The notes beneath the pieces are model-generated. The model saw only the letters and a program-made list of their open reading frames with translations. It did not search any database and had not been told where the DNA came from. A DNA stretch of 64,000 nt from Desulfotomaculum sp. (GTDB lineage: Bacteria > Bacillota > Desulfotomaculia > Desulfotomaculales > Desulfallaceae), in assembly GCA_016841675.1 (NCBI GenBank), contig JAENYQ010000006.1, positions 1 through 64,000 of the forward strand. Reading direction: 5' to 3'. Position 1 is the stretch's first letter, and each line of letters begins with the position of its first letter. The translations under genes were made by a program, and so were the position numbers. Shown in pieces: positions 43,247-52,135 of the stretch.

Positions 43247-44436
43247 TACTCTTTAACAGCCTGTTCCAATCTCTCCAGCGCTTGTTGCAGTATAATGCGG
43301 GGGCAGGCCAGGTTAAACCTTTGAAAACCCCCGCCACCGGACCCGAAGACGTACCCGTCATCCAGTGCTAAACGGGCCTTACTACGCATAAAATGCTGCA
43401 GCTCAAGGGCATTCATACCTAAACTTCTCAGATCAACCCAGGCCAGATAGGTTCCTTCCGGCTTAATCACTTTAAGTCGGGGAATTTTATTATTAATGTA
43501 ATCGGTAAAGAACTTTACATTAGCCCTCAAATATAGCAGTAACTGGTGGAGGTACTCATCACCGTAGCGGAAGGCAGCCTCAAGCGCAATATAGCCAAAG
43601 GAATTGCCGCTGTTTTGGCCGGCCCTGGACCTAATAAACTCATTACGCCAATGCTCATTGGGAATAACAGCAAAGGAAGTGGCCAATCCAGCTAAATTAA
43701 ATGTTTTGCTGGCAGACATAAAAGTTATGGTCTGCTGTTCAAACTCCCGGGATATGGTTGAGGTAACCGTATGTTTAACATCACCAACCAGTAATGCACA
43801 ATGAACTTCATCAGCAATAAGCATACAGTTGTTTTTAATGCAAATTTCACCTAAAGCAGTTAGCTCTTCCTTTGACCAGACTCTCCCGACAGGATTATGC
43901 GGGCTGCATAAAATAAGCATCTTAATCCGGGGCATCCGTACCGGAAAGGCCGTGACAGGTTTAAATAGCTGTTCCAGATTATTAAAGTCCATGGTATACC
44001 GCTCACCGTCAAAGGCCAAATGGTTATGTAGAACCTGGCAACCGTTGTCTCTAATGGCGTTAAAAAAAGGATAATATACCGGGGACTGCACTATTACCTC
44101 ATCTCCAGGATTGGTAAAAGCCCCCACCGCTGAATATAACCCATTAACCACCCCGGCCGTAAATACTAGCCATTCTTTTTTTATTTTCCAGCCGTAGTCC
44201 CTGGCCAGCCGTTCAATTATAGCTTCATACAACGATTTTGGTGGAAATGAATAGCCATAGACGGGGTCATTGGCCCGTTCTTTAATAGCCTCAACCACCG
44301 GTTCCGGGCAGGGAAAATCCATATCTGCCACCCACATATTAATTAAATCATCCCTGCCAAATAATTTAATACTCTTGTCCCATTTTATACTATTGGTATT
44401 TTTCCTGTTAATAATATGGTCAAAGTTGTATAGCAT
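43246..44436 (-). CDS. MalY/PatB-type PLP-dependent C-S lyase (aminotransferase fold)
   Basis: The 396-residue fold-type I protein has NMWVADMDFPCPEPV and DPVYGYSFPP, LFTAGVVNGL-like VFTAGVVNGLYSAV, CSPHNPVGRVW, the PLP-binding Asp in LIADEVHCALL and the Schiff-base lysine in SASKTFNLAGL. These are diagnostic of the MalY/PatB family, which cleaves cystathionine or other cysteine S-conjugates to pyruvate, ammonia and a thiol. GGTGG precedes the ATG. It is a single gene; its 3' end abuts the thiD fragment. A role in methionine/sulfur metabolism is expected. The regulatory side function seen in E. coli MalY cannot be judged. Confidence 0.9.
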   Translation of the reverse strand: MLYNFDHIINRKNTNSIKWDKSIKLFGRDDLINMWVADMDFPCPEPVVEAIKERANDPVYGYSFPPKSLYEAIIERLARDYGWKIKKEWLVFTAGVVNGLYSAVGAFTNPGDEVIVQSPVYYPFFNAIRDNGCQVLHNHLAFDGERYTMDFNNLEQLFKPVTAFPVRMPRIKMLILCSPHNPVGRVWSKEELTALGEICIKNNCMLIADEVHCALLVGDVKHTVTSTISREFEQQTITFMSASKTFNLAGLATSFAVIPNEHWRNEFIRSRAGQNSGNSFGYIALEAAFRYGDEYLHQLLLYLRANVKFFTDYINNKIPRLKVIKPEGTYLAWVDLRSLGMNALELQHFMRSKARLALDDGYVFGSGGGGFQRFNLACPRIILQQALERLEQAVKE

Positions 44437-44528
44437 CTTTTATACCACCATTTTATAGTTTTTATATTTTAGCCTGGTAATCACCTGTTAACCCATAATC
44501 AGACGCATTTAGGAGAGACGAGCAGTTT

Positions 44529-46289
44529 TTATTTTAGATGGTGCGCGGCGAGGTTTTGGTTATTCTTTAACTTGTCATACAAAGTAGCCCTGCTAATACC
44601 TAATAGTTTTGCCGCCTTGGACTTATTGCCTCCTGTAATTTTTAGTACTTTTGATATTGTTTCATGCTCTGCTTCTTTTGCTACTATCGACAAAGCAAGC
44701 CCAGGATCCTGATTATACTCTTTATCTTGCTCCCAGGAATTAATTCCTAAATCAGCTATTTGAATTGAGTCTCGGTGGCAATAAATTACCGCCCGTTCGA
44801 TTATATTTTCCAATTCCCTAACATTTCCGGGCCACTGATAAGTTCTTAAAAATTCCATAACTTGGTTTGCTACACCATCAATTTGTTTTCCAGATTCTTT
44901 ATTACATCTATTTAAAAAATACTCTAATAAAAATGGAATATCCTCAATATGCTCTCTTAAAGGTGGCAGCGTAATGGCCAACACCTTTAACCTGTAATAA
45001 AGGTCCTTTCTAAACCGCCCTTCTTTTTTAAGCTGATATAAATTTTTATTTGTCGCGGCAAGTATACGGACATCAATTCCTTTTGTCCTAATGCCCCCCA
45101 CCCGCTCTATTTCTTTCTCCTGGATCACACGCAATAACTTGCTTTGCAAAGGCAAGGGCATGTCACCAATTTCATCTAGAAAAATAGTACCTCCATCGGC
45201 AAGCTCAAATTTACCTGGTTTGCCATGCCTGAGGGCACCCGTAAACGCCCCTCCTTCGTAACCAAACAATTCCGCTTCGGCCAGCTCGGTAGGTATCGCA
45301 ACACAATTTACCTTTACAAAGGGGCGTTTAAAACGGTCGCTTGCATTATGGATAGCCTGCGCCAATAGCTCTTTTCCCGTACCAGTTTCGCCATAAATAA
45401 GAACCGTGGAAGAACTTGTAGCGGCCTGTAGAGCTTGTTTTTTAATTTCTTCCATGCTTGCACTCCTGCCAATTATACTTTCAAATGTATACTTAGTACC
45501 GTTCAACTTAGATAGTTCGTTATTATTTTTTAGCTGTTGGACTAGAGAAACTCTTTGCGTATGCTCTTCATTTTTAATGTAATGTTTGGCCGCCCCGATT
45601 TCCGCGGCATCCTGTAAAATTAAAATTGCTCCTTGTGTCTTGCCGGCATGAATAATCGGGAGCCCATTGACAATGAAAGTCGATGACAAAAATTTCACTT
45701 TTTGTGGTCCTGTCCAAACCCCATTGATGATTTCCTCAAACGGCAGGTACGGTAATAATTCTTGAATTTGTTCTCCAACTCGAACATCTGGAAGCAGCCG
45801 GTTAAGATAAACACTGACTAAATTTATGATTCCCCATTCATCGGTAGCAACAAGCCCGCAGGGTGCTTGTTGGAATATATTAGATAGTTCTTCATATAAA
45901 ATTTCAATGTGGTCAAGCAGATGCATTACAGCGTAAGCCTGGGTAATGGTTCCACTCGGTCTGCCATTAGGATCTATTACTGGGGTCTGTCCAATACGAG
46001 GGTTACGTAACCACCGTATTAATTCAGTAAAATTATTAAAGGTTTTATCCTCCCGAAAGTACATGATGTCCCGCAGATAGTATTTTTCTATGCTGGTATC
46101 AAGGCTGATTCCTTGAAGTAGGCAATCGTATAAATTGTGGCGGGTAAACATGCCAATTAACATCCCATCTTTGTTAATCACAGGAATACCTGTCAACCTG
46201 GCGCTACGGTAGGCAAGCAGAGCATCTTTCATTGTGCTGTCAGGATTTAGGGATATATTAACCGGCTCCATAATATCCTTTGCTTTCAT
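44529..46289 (-). CDS. Sigma-54-dependent activator with CBS and PAS domains
   Basis: The 586-residue protein has two N-terminal CBS motifs (KAKDIMEPVNISLNPDS; IPVINKDGMLIGMFT; QTPVIDPNGRPSGTI), a PAS domain (FQQAPCGLVATDEWGIINLV), a full AAA+ domain (Walker A GETGTGKE; GYEGGAFTGA sigma-54 loop; Walker B GGTIFLDEIGD; YRLKVLAITLPPLRE) and a Fis-type helix-turn-helix (KAAKLLGISRATLYDKL). CBS domains usually bind adenylates or, in some proteins, molybdate-like ligands, so a metabolic signal is likely. GGAAGGTGG precedes the ATG at 46289. Its leader contains one complete and one partial molybdenum/tungsten-cofactor-type riboswitch. A sigma-54 promoter lies before the BamB-like operon at 57165-57181, a candidate target. 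Confidence 0.92.
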   Translation of the reverse strand: MKAKDIMEPVNISLNPDSTMKDALLAYRSARLTGIPVINKDGMLIGMFTRHNLYDCLLQGISLDTSIEKYYLRDIMYFREDKTFNNFTELIRWLRNPRIGQTPVIDPNGRPSGTITQAYAVMHLLDHIEILYEELSNIFQQAPCGLVATDEWGIINLVSVYLNRLLPDVRVGEQIQELLPYLPFEEIINGVWTGPQKVKFLSSTFIVNGLPIIHAGKTQGAILILQDAAEIGAAKHYIKNEEHTQRVSLVQQLKNNNELSKLNGTKYTFESIIGRSASMEEIKKQALQAATSSSTVLIYGETGTGKELLAQAIHNASDRFKRPFVKVNCVAIPTELAEAELFGYEGGAFTGALRHGKPGKFELADGGTIFLDEIGDMPLPLQSKLLRVIQEKEIERVGGIRTKGIDVRILAATNKNLYQLKKEGRFRKDLYYRLKVLAITLPPLREHIEDIPFLLEYFLNRCNKESGKQIDGVANQVMEFLRTYQWPGNVRELENIIERAVIYCHRDSIQIADLGINSWEQDKEYNQDPGLALSIVAKEAEHETISKVLKITGGNKSKAAKLLGISRATLYDKLKNNQNLAAHHLK

Positions 46290-46362
46290 AAGTGCCACCT
46301 TCCACCAAATTTTAAATAATTTCTCTTAAGATATACCGTTTTAATTTGTGACTATTGCACAT

Positions 46363-46514
46363 AAAAACGCCGGGCTGCATTGCGAAAAGCAAAGCTAGCC
46401 CGGCATAAATTCCGGATCCAGTCTCCTTTTCGCAATGGAAGGCATGCCGGTTTCCCAACTTACCCTAAAGGCCTGGCAACCATACCTTTGGGCTAAGGTT
46501 TGTCAGGCTCGGAG
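46363..46514 (-). promoter_or_regulatory. Molybdenum/tungsten-cofactor-type riboswitch A with terminator
   Basis: The minus strand holds CTCCGAGCC, AGGGTAAGTTGGGAAACCGG, GCCTTCCATTGCGAAAAGGAG split as GCCTTCC and GCGAAAAGGAG, then the terminator stem GCCGGGCT/AGCCCGGC (46369-46404) and TTTTTA. The core resembles the Moco RNA motif. CATTGCGAAAAG in the aptamer is perfectly complementary to CTTTTCGCAATG within the terminator, giving a clear antiterminator. It lies 74 bases upstream of the sigma-54 activator gene. Identification is from memory of the motif plus gene context (MoeA, Mod, FDH). Confidence 0.68.
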
Positions 46515-46800
46515 AATAATTACTATACAATTTTGCAGGGTATCCCTTTATCGGTTCCCGACCTCAAGGGTATAAAGAAACCCTTATTAACGCCTAATGT
46601 ATTTGCTTATCTCTCACAGTAGCTGAAACATGTTAGTACATCCAATATCGCTTTCATTTATTATGGTTACCAAGTTAATGAATAAAAACAGGAGCGACAA
46701 TTACCTACGGGTTCATATTGGCCTATGGATCCAGCAAATTATTCCACCTGGTTTTAAGACCGTTATGTTTTTGTAAGCATATTGCCGCCAGCATTAACTA
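46515..46800 (-). other. Spacer between riboswitch copies B and A
   Basis: No gene is visible on either strand. A short inverted-repeat-like stretch near 46543-46585 (GGGTATCCCTTTATCGG...CAAGGGTATAAAG) could be structured. The promoter for the tandem leader should lie beyond 46903 if both copies are transcribed together. Confidence 0.35.
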
Positions 46801-46903
46801 CCGATTCAAGTCTCCTTTTCACAATGAAAGACATACCGGTTTCCCAACGTACCCTAACGGCCTAGTAACCATACCTATGGGCTAAGGTCTGCCAGATTCG
46901 GAG
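46801..46903 (-). promoter_or_regulatory. Riboswitch copy B (degenerate, same family)
   Basis: CTCCGAATC, TTAGGGTACGTTGGGAAACC, CATTGTGAAAAGGAGACTTG reproduce copy A with substitutions. No terminator with a T-run follows directly. It may be a second aptamer of a tandem leader or a decaying duplicate. Confidence 0.55.
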
Positions 46904-47087
46904 AACGAGTAGAGAACGAGTATTATACATTTTTTACAATTCGACTTAAGATGTTGAATTCCTGCAACAATGCAATAATTTAAATCTCATCTTTCAACGG
47001 TATATTAACAAGACATCCGTTGCCTGTAGAATAAATCAACACTTTAATGAACAGACTATATTTAACCAGAGGAGGGATGTCTTAGAA

Positions 47088-47885
47088 ATGAAGAATATTA
47101 ACCTTGCCACTACAACCAGTGCCCAGGATAGCGGATTGCTTAACATGCTGCTACCCAAATTTGAATCCGCAAGCAGTTTCAAAGTGAGTGTGCGTGCGGT
47201 TGGTAGCGGGATGGCCATGGAGTTGGCCAACAAAGGCGAAGCTGATGTGCTACTTGTTCACGACCCGGAAGGGGAAGAAGGATTAGTAAACAGCGGTGTA
47301 GGAATCAGCAGGAAATTGGTAATGCACAATGACTTCATCCTGGTAGGTCCGCATGAAGACCCAGCGCGAATTAAAAACGAAGATTTTATTATTGAGGCTT
47401 TTAAAAAAATTGCTCAAGCTAAAACCGTGTTTGTATCCCGTGGTGATTCTTCGGGCACTGACAAAAGAGAAAAGCAAATTTGGCAAAAATCAGGGATCAA
47501 TACAGGAGATATTAATTACCATAACACCAAAAGCGGTATGGCCGAAACTCTGACAGTAACCTCGGCCAAAAAGGGATACACACTCACCGATCGGGCAACC
47601 TTTATGGCTCATAAACAAGAGTTGAACCTGGATATTATGGTTGAGGGCGACGACCTTCTACTTAACCTTTACCATGTTATACAGGTCAACCCCAATAAAT
47701 TTCCCCAAGTGAATGCCGAAGGAGCAAAGCAATTTGCAGACTTTTTGCTTAGTCCGAGTGCCCAAGAAATCATCGCTAAACATATGCGGGACAAATATGG
47801 CCATTCATTATTTATACCTGATGCCGGAAAATCAACGGACGATGTAAGACGTAGTGATTGGAAACAGCAGGTTATTTACAGCTGA
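47088..47885 (+). CDS. TupA-like tungstate-binding protein without signal peptide
   Basis: The 265-residue protein matches mature TupA closely: LATTTSAQDSGLLNMLLPKF, VGSGMAMELANKGEADVLLV, LVMHNDFILVGPHEDPA, FVSRGDSSGTDKREKQIW and YTLTDRATFMAH, covering the oxyanion-binding loops TTTS and SRGDSSG. Normal TupA begins with a lipoprotein signal; here the ATG, with GAGGAGGG upstream, starts directly at the mature domain, and the upstream frame encodes no hydrophobic segment. No TupB or TupC gene is adjacent. It could be a cytosolic tungstate chaperone or sensor, or a truncated transporter subunit. It is divergent from the riboswitch-controlled sigma-54 gene. Confidence 0.85.
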   Translation: MKNINLATTTSAQDSGLLNMLLPKFESASSFKVSVRAVGSGMAMELANKGEADVLLVHDPEGEEGLVNSGVGISRKLVMHNDFILVGPHEDPARIKNEDFIIEAFKKIAQAKTVFVSRGDSSGTDKREKQIWQKSGINTGDINYHNTKSGMAETLTVTSAKKGYTLTDRATFMAHKQELNLDIMVEGDDLLLNLYHVIQVNPNKFPQVNAEGAKQFADFLLSPSAQEIIAKHMRDKYGHSLFIPDAGKSTDDVRRSDWKQQVIYS

Positions 47886-47940
47886 TTAAAAAACCTCTTT
47901 ACTGCCTGGAGTATTTACAAGTCATCCATAGAAATCGTGG

Positions 47941-47985
47941 ATTCAGGGGTACTCATTAATAGAGTACCCCTGAATTGATTTATTT
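47941..47985. terminator. Strong intrinsic terminator after the TupA-like gene
   Basis: ATTCAGGGGTACTC and GAGTACCCCTGAAT form a perfect 14-bp stem (47941-47975). TGATTTATTT follows on the plus strand. It can also act weakly for the opposing radical SAM gene. Confidence 0.85.
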
Positions 47986-48032
47986 CATCCCTAGTAGCTC
48001 CCACCTTTTGTTACCTTTTCTTTTTTTAAAAT

Positions 48033-49166
48033 CTAAGTTTTAATTTCATACTTTATACTTCTCTGGTATCCGGTTTTTTTCAATTTATCTAAATATCTTA
48101 ATCTTGGAATAATTTCCTTGTGTATCTCACATGCAACAGATTTTCCTGATGAAGTACCGGTCAACAACAACTTATCATGCGGACATCCTCCCTGACAGAT
48201 AGTTTTAGATTCACACTTTCTACATTCTTCTGGGATGTCTGGTCTTGTAACATCATTATGAAACATATCACATTGTATCTTACTTAAAGGTTTTGGGTCA
48301 AATATTGTTCCAGTTTTAAATAAATGGTCTCTAATACATGGCCCAATTGTTCCATCGGGATATACGGCAGCAAGTCTTTTTCCACAAGGGTATGGAGAAG
48401 ATTCAAGACCCCACATAGGAACTAAAGTATCCAACAAGAAAGTAGTATGAACATCATATCCCTTATCAATATAATCTTCCAGCGTATCACATACTTTATG
48501 ATATTTATCCAATAATCTTTTTTTATATCCAGTGTCCGACCCTCTGTATATATTTTTTTGGTATCTTAAACGATATCCATTTTCTATCCCGAATTTTGTT
48601 ATATCAATAACTCTATCTAAGTTATATTCATCCATAGTAGCTGCTATTGTTTGTCCTATAACATTTGATCTTTTACTAATTATTTTCATTCTTCTTGACA
48701 GTTCTTCAATACTAATATCTGTAATACTCGTAGTTATCCATTGAATGTCTTCAAGGTTATCCCAATTTACCGAATCAACTAAATCACCATTCGTATATAG
48801 CGATCCTTGTATACCATCCGTATTTTTATAGACAGAATCCATAATTTTTTTTATTCTATCCGTTCTTAGTAATGGTTCCCCACCAAGAAAAACAATTGTA
48901 TTTACTTTAACGTTATTAACTTTCCAGACCTCTGGAATCCATTCTAATAACCTTGAGAAAGTATTCTCACTCATTTCCATTTTATCCTCATCACCAACTT
49001 GATTATAGGCATAACAATAGTTACACCTCCTTGTGCACTTGTATGATAGAAATAAGATAAACCAGAAAAGAGGTAACTTACCCCAAATGCCTTGTCCCTT
49101 CACTCTTCCATCTTCAATAGAATACATTCTTTTCAATTGCTTAGCATGTTCTGTAAATTGCCTCAT
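48033..49166 (-). CDS. Radical SAM/SPASM-type protein
   Basis: The 377-residue protein has the radical SAM motif CTRRCNYCYAYNQ (about residue 44), the GGEPLL loop, and a C-terminal SPASM/twitch-like cysteine region (PCGKRLAAVYPDGTIGPC; CRKCESKTICQGGCPHDKL). This layout is typical of enzymes that modify peptides or proteins or mature other enzymes. No candidate precursor peptide is visible beside it. It follows moeA by 55 bases on the same strand and could be co-transcribed behind riboswitch C, hinting at a link to molybdoenzyme maturation. The gene is markedly more AT-rich than moeA, which suggests separate origin. Confidence 0.82.
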   Translation of the reverse strand: MRQFTEHAKQLKRMYSIEDGRVKGQGIWGKLPLFWFILFLSYKCTRRCNYCYAYNQVGDEDKMEMSENTFSRLLEWIPEVWKVNNVKVNTIVFLGGEPLLRTDRIKKIMDSVYKNTDGIQGSLYTNGDLVDSVNWDNLEDIQWITTSITDISIEELSRRMKIISKRSNVIGQTIAATMDEYNLDRVIDITKFGIENGYRLRYQKNIYRGSDTGYKKRLLDKYHKVCDTLEDYIDKGYDVHTTFLLDTLVPMWGLESSPYPCGKRLAAVYPDGTIGPCIRDHLFKTGTIFDPKPLSKIQCDMFHNDVTRPDIPEECRKCESKTICQGGCPHDKLLLTGTSSGKSVACEIHKEIIPRLRYLDKLKKTGYQRSIKYEIKT

Positions 49167-49221
49167 GTTTTATTACCTGGCCTTTCCTTATCTTTCTAAC
49201 AATCATTTGCCCTTCCTCATT

Positions 49222-50727
49222 TTATATCATATATGCTGAAACTTTTTCTCCCGCCGTGAGCCAACCTCTACCAGGCGGTATATCCACGAACAAATTGCAG
49301 TCTGCCATTGTTCTCAAAACACTCTGCCCGGTGAGAATTCTTGCCCTGGCGATTCCTCCTTCTATAGAAAGCCTGGCCGCCTTCAATCTTCTTGCATCAC
49401 TTTTATGGTAACCGTCGGATAGGATAACCTCTACTTTACGGGGCAGGATATATTTATGGCCCATCATTTTTTTCAGGACAGGCTTAACTAAAAGCTCAAA
49501 AGAAGTAAATGCAGCTCCCGGATGACCGGATAAGCCCAGGATTAATTTGCCGTCTTTTTTCGCCGCCACTAAGGATTTGCCGGGCCTGACTGTTACCCCT
49601 GAAAAAAGGCTCTCAACCACCGCCATATCCAGGGCATGTTCAACCAGGTCATAATCTCCGGTTGATACTCCTCCCGTAGTAATGACCAAATCCGCTTTTT
49701 CTAGGGCGGTTTGCACAATAGCTGCTATTTTTGCTGTTTCATCATGCACAATACCCAACGGGAGTGGTTCTATCCCAATATTCCTGAGAAGGGCTGCCAG
49801 GAAATACTGATTGCTATTATAAATTTGGCCGGCACCGAGTGTTTGGTCAAGCCCTGCCAATTCACTACCTGTACTGATGATAGCAACCTTAACTGATGAA
49901 TAAACAGGTATGTCATTAAACCCCGCCGCAGCCAGCAAGCCAAGCAGGGACGGGGTAACCGGCGAACCCTTACAAACAACATTTTCACCGGCTATTATTT
50001 CTTGGCCGGCTTTAATTACGTTGGTGCCCTCCAGAACCTGGTGATAAACCAGGATATCCGCCCCCTCCCGCCGAACATCTTCGTATTTGATCACCGCATC
50101 AGCCCCCGAAGGAATAGGCGCACCTGTCATCACTTTAACTGCCGTCCGGGTCGAGACTTGAAAACGAGGGTTCCTTCCGGCCGGCACTTCTTCCAGGACC
50201 CGGAGTTGGGCCGGGGCATTTTTCCCGTTCTTTTCGGTATCCCGCCCTAATAGGGCATACCCATCCACTGAGGAACGATTAAATCCCGGTATATCTTCCT
50301 GAACCGTCAGGTCTTCCCGAATTGTACGTCCCAAAGCTTCCATCAAAGGCAGCTGTTCCCCCGGACGGGTGACCGCATGCTGCAGTAGAAGATCGCGGGC
50401 TTGTTCCAGGGTTAAGTTCCTGCTCCAACAATGGGGTGAGATAGCGCAATAATCTTGGGGAATATTGATATTTATTAAAGCCTTTTCAGGAGTGCTCAGT
50501 GTTTGTAATTCATCCTCGACATAGTTAATCCTAACCATGGGAAACTCAAGAATCTCGGAAATATTCCGATCCGCAGGAGGTATCAATATATCCGATAAAA
50601 TATCCTCATATAAGCCAAGATTGGACATTTCCCTGATAGAAACGTTTTCACAGTTTAGAGAATTAACTGCGTTTAAAATAATTTTTTGCGTTTCTTCAAT
50701 GGATACCGATAAATTTTTATTTCTCAT
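49222..50727 (-). CDS. moeA: Molybdopterin molybdenumtransferase with N-terminal extension
   Basis: Residues from about 105 on are a complete MoeA: LTLEQARDLLLQHA, IPGFNRSSVDGYALLGRD, VMTGAPIPSGADAVIKYEDV, AIISTGSELAG, GQIYNSNQY, DLVITTGGVSTGDYDLVEHA, LILGLSGHPGAAFTSFELLV. It inserts Mo or W into molybdopterin. The first 100 or so residues (ETQKIILNAVNSLNCENVSI ... IPQDYCAISPHCW) are not part of normal MoeA and contain CAISPHC; I do not recognise them. GGGGAGAG supports the ATG at 50727. A cofactor-type riboswitch with terminator lies 230 bases upstream. The radical SAM gene follows. Confidence 0.92.
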   Translation of the reverse strand: MRNKNLSVSIEETQKIILNAVNSLNCENVSIREMSNLGLYEDILSDILIPPADRNISEILEFPMVRINYVEDELQTLSTPEKALININIPQDYCAISPHCWSRNLTLEQARDLLLQHAVTRPGEQLPLMEALGRTIREDLTVQEDIPGFNRSSVDGYALLGRDTEKNGKNAPAQLRVLEEVPAGRNPRFQVSTRTAVKVMTGAPIPSGADAVIKYEDVRREGADILVYHQVLEGTNVIKAGQEIIAGENVVCKGSPVTPSLLGLLAAAGFNDIPVYSSVKVAIISTGSELAGLDQTLGAGQIYNSNQYFLAALLRNIGIEPLPLGIVHDETAKIAAIVQTALEKADLVITTGGVSTGDYDLVEHALDMAVVESLFSGVTVRPGKSLVAAKKDGKLILGLSGHPGAAFTSFELLVKPVLKKMMGHKYILPRKVEVILSDGYHKSDARRLKAARLSIEGGIARARILTGQSVLRTMADCNLFVDIPPGRGWLTAGEKVSAYMI

Positions 50728-50956
50728 TTTGAACTCTCTCCCCAGCAAAACTGTGTACTTAACTGTTTTGCGGAATATTTTTACATAATCGATGTCCCAT
50801 GCGTGTGCTCTGCATTATGGTATAACCTTCCAATGCGAAATCGTTTGCAGGAGCTATCAATCATCCTACAATATCCTCAAAGTGTATAGATTCTACCCTG
50901 TCCTTCAAGTACTACCTGACGCTGTCCCGTAGCCGTTTACTGAGCAGGTCTTAGAT

Positions 50957-51111
50957 GCAAAATGCCGGGCAGTTTTGCGAAAAGCAAAGCTAGCCCGGCA
51001 TAAATGCCGCATCCAGGTCTCCTTTTCGCAATGGAAGGCACGCCGGTTTCCCAACGCACCCTTAGGGCCAAAAAACCGTGGCATCAATGCTTTAGGCTAT
51101 CTGGCTCGGAG
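50957..51111 (-). promoter_or_regulatory. Molybdenum/tungsten-cofactor-type riboswitch C (moeA leader)
   Basis: CTCCGAGCC, AGGGTGCGTTGGGAAACCGG, GCCTTCCATTGCGAAAAGG match copy A closely. The terminator TGCCGGGC/GCCCGGCA (50963-51000) is followed by TTTTGC on the minus strand. TTGCGAAAAG of the aptamer is complementary to CTTTTCGCAA in the terminator, as in copy A. Feedback control of moeA by its own product is a logical role. Confidence 0.7.
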
Positions 51112-51193
51112 CATATTATTAAAATGTAATAAAGTTTCCCCAATTATAGAGAGGACAAGATTATACCGTTAAATAAACGAGTTGTTCCTTGTT

Positions 51194-52135
51194 TTAAATA
51201 ACTTCTTTTTTCTTTCTGACAATAGTTCTTTCTCCTTCAGGAACGGGCGACGGGACGGGCTCGCCGGAAATCTTCGTTACTGCACCAAATTTAGTGGGGC
51301 AGGCTTCAAAACAAGTTCCGCATTTGATGCATTTTTCCTGGTCAATAACATGGATCTGGTTCTTGGCACTGATAATAGCCTCAGCCGGGCATCTTCTCGC
51401 GCAAGTCATACAGGCCCGGCACTTTTCACATGCCCCACACCCCATGCACTTTTTCACATCCACCTCGCAAACAGAGCCGGAGGCAATGACCGTATCACGC
51501 GAGAGAAGCGTTAAGATCCGACCGGCGGCTCCATAAGCCTGGTTAATTGTTTCCGGTATAAGCTTGGGATAGTGAGCCAATCCGCAGAGATAAACGCCGT
51601 CGGTACCAAACTCAACCGGTCTTAATTTGACATGGGCTTCTTTGAAAAAGCCGTCCGGGCTTAATGTTACTTTGAATAATTCCGCTACTTCCTTGGTTGC
51701 TGAGGAGGGAATAACAGCGGCAGCCAAAGTTATTAAATCAGCATCTAGTTCAAGCCGCTTACCTAAGATAAGGTCGGTTACGGTAACTTTTAGAACCGGA
51801 CGGCCCTCATCGGACTCACCAGATTCCACCTGGGGCGGTTCATCCGGTGCATAACGGATGAACCGGACTCCTTTACCGGCCGCTTCCCGGTAATAATCTT
51901 CTTTGAAACCATAGGTTCTCATGTCTCTAAAGAGGATGTAGATATCCATCTCGGGGTTTAGCTCTTTTAGTTTCAGGGCGTTCTTTATAGATTCACTGCA
52001 ACAGATGCGGCTGCAATAATTTCTGTCTTCGTTGCGGCAGCCTACGCATTGGATCATCACCAAATTTTCGGCGTTAATGAGCCTTTCGTCCTCTTTGGTA
52101 GTCAAGGAGTTCACCACATTGGGAGCCGGCCCCAC
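51194..52135 (-). CDS. HdrA-like C-terminal half (out of frame with the N-terminal half)
   Basis: The 313-residue frame carries the second part of a long HdrA-type protein: LVMIQCVGCRNEDRNYCSRI, DIYILFRDMRTYGFKEDYYR, FGTDGVYLCGLAHYPKLIPE, then ferredoxin clusters CMGCGACEKCRACMTCARRC and CIKCGTCFEACPTKFGA. No convincing ribosome-binding site or start exists at its 5' end, and it overlaps the preceding frame by 62 bases. In long HdrA proteins a second FAD domain normally lies between these halves. The locus therefore looks like an hdrA with an internal deletion and frameshift, or two proteins joined by recoding. Electron bifurcation would be affected. Confidence 0.7.
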   Translation of the reverse strand: MGPAPNVVNSLTTKEDERLINAENLVMIQCVGCRNEDRNYCSRICCSESIKNALKLKELNPEMDIYILFRDMRTYGFKEDYYREAAGKGVRFIRYAPDEPPQVESGESDEGRPVLKVTVTDLILGKRLELDADLITLAAAVIPSSATKEVAELFKVTLSPDGFFKEAHVKLRPVEFGTDGVYLCGLAHYPKLIPETINQAYGAAGRILTLLSRDTVIASGSVCEVDVKKCMGCGACEKCRACMTCARRCPAEAIISAKNQIHVIDQEKCIKCGTCFEACPTKFGAVTKISGEPVPSPVPEGERTIVRKKKEVI

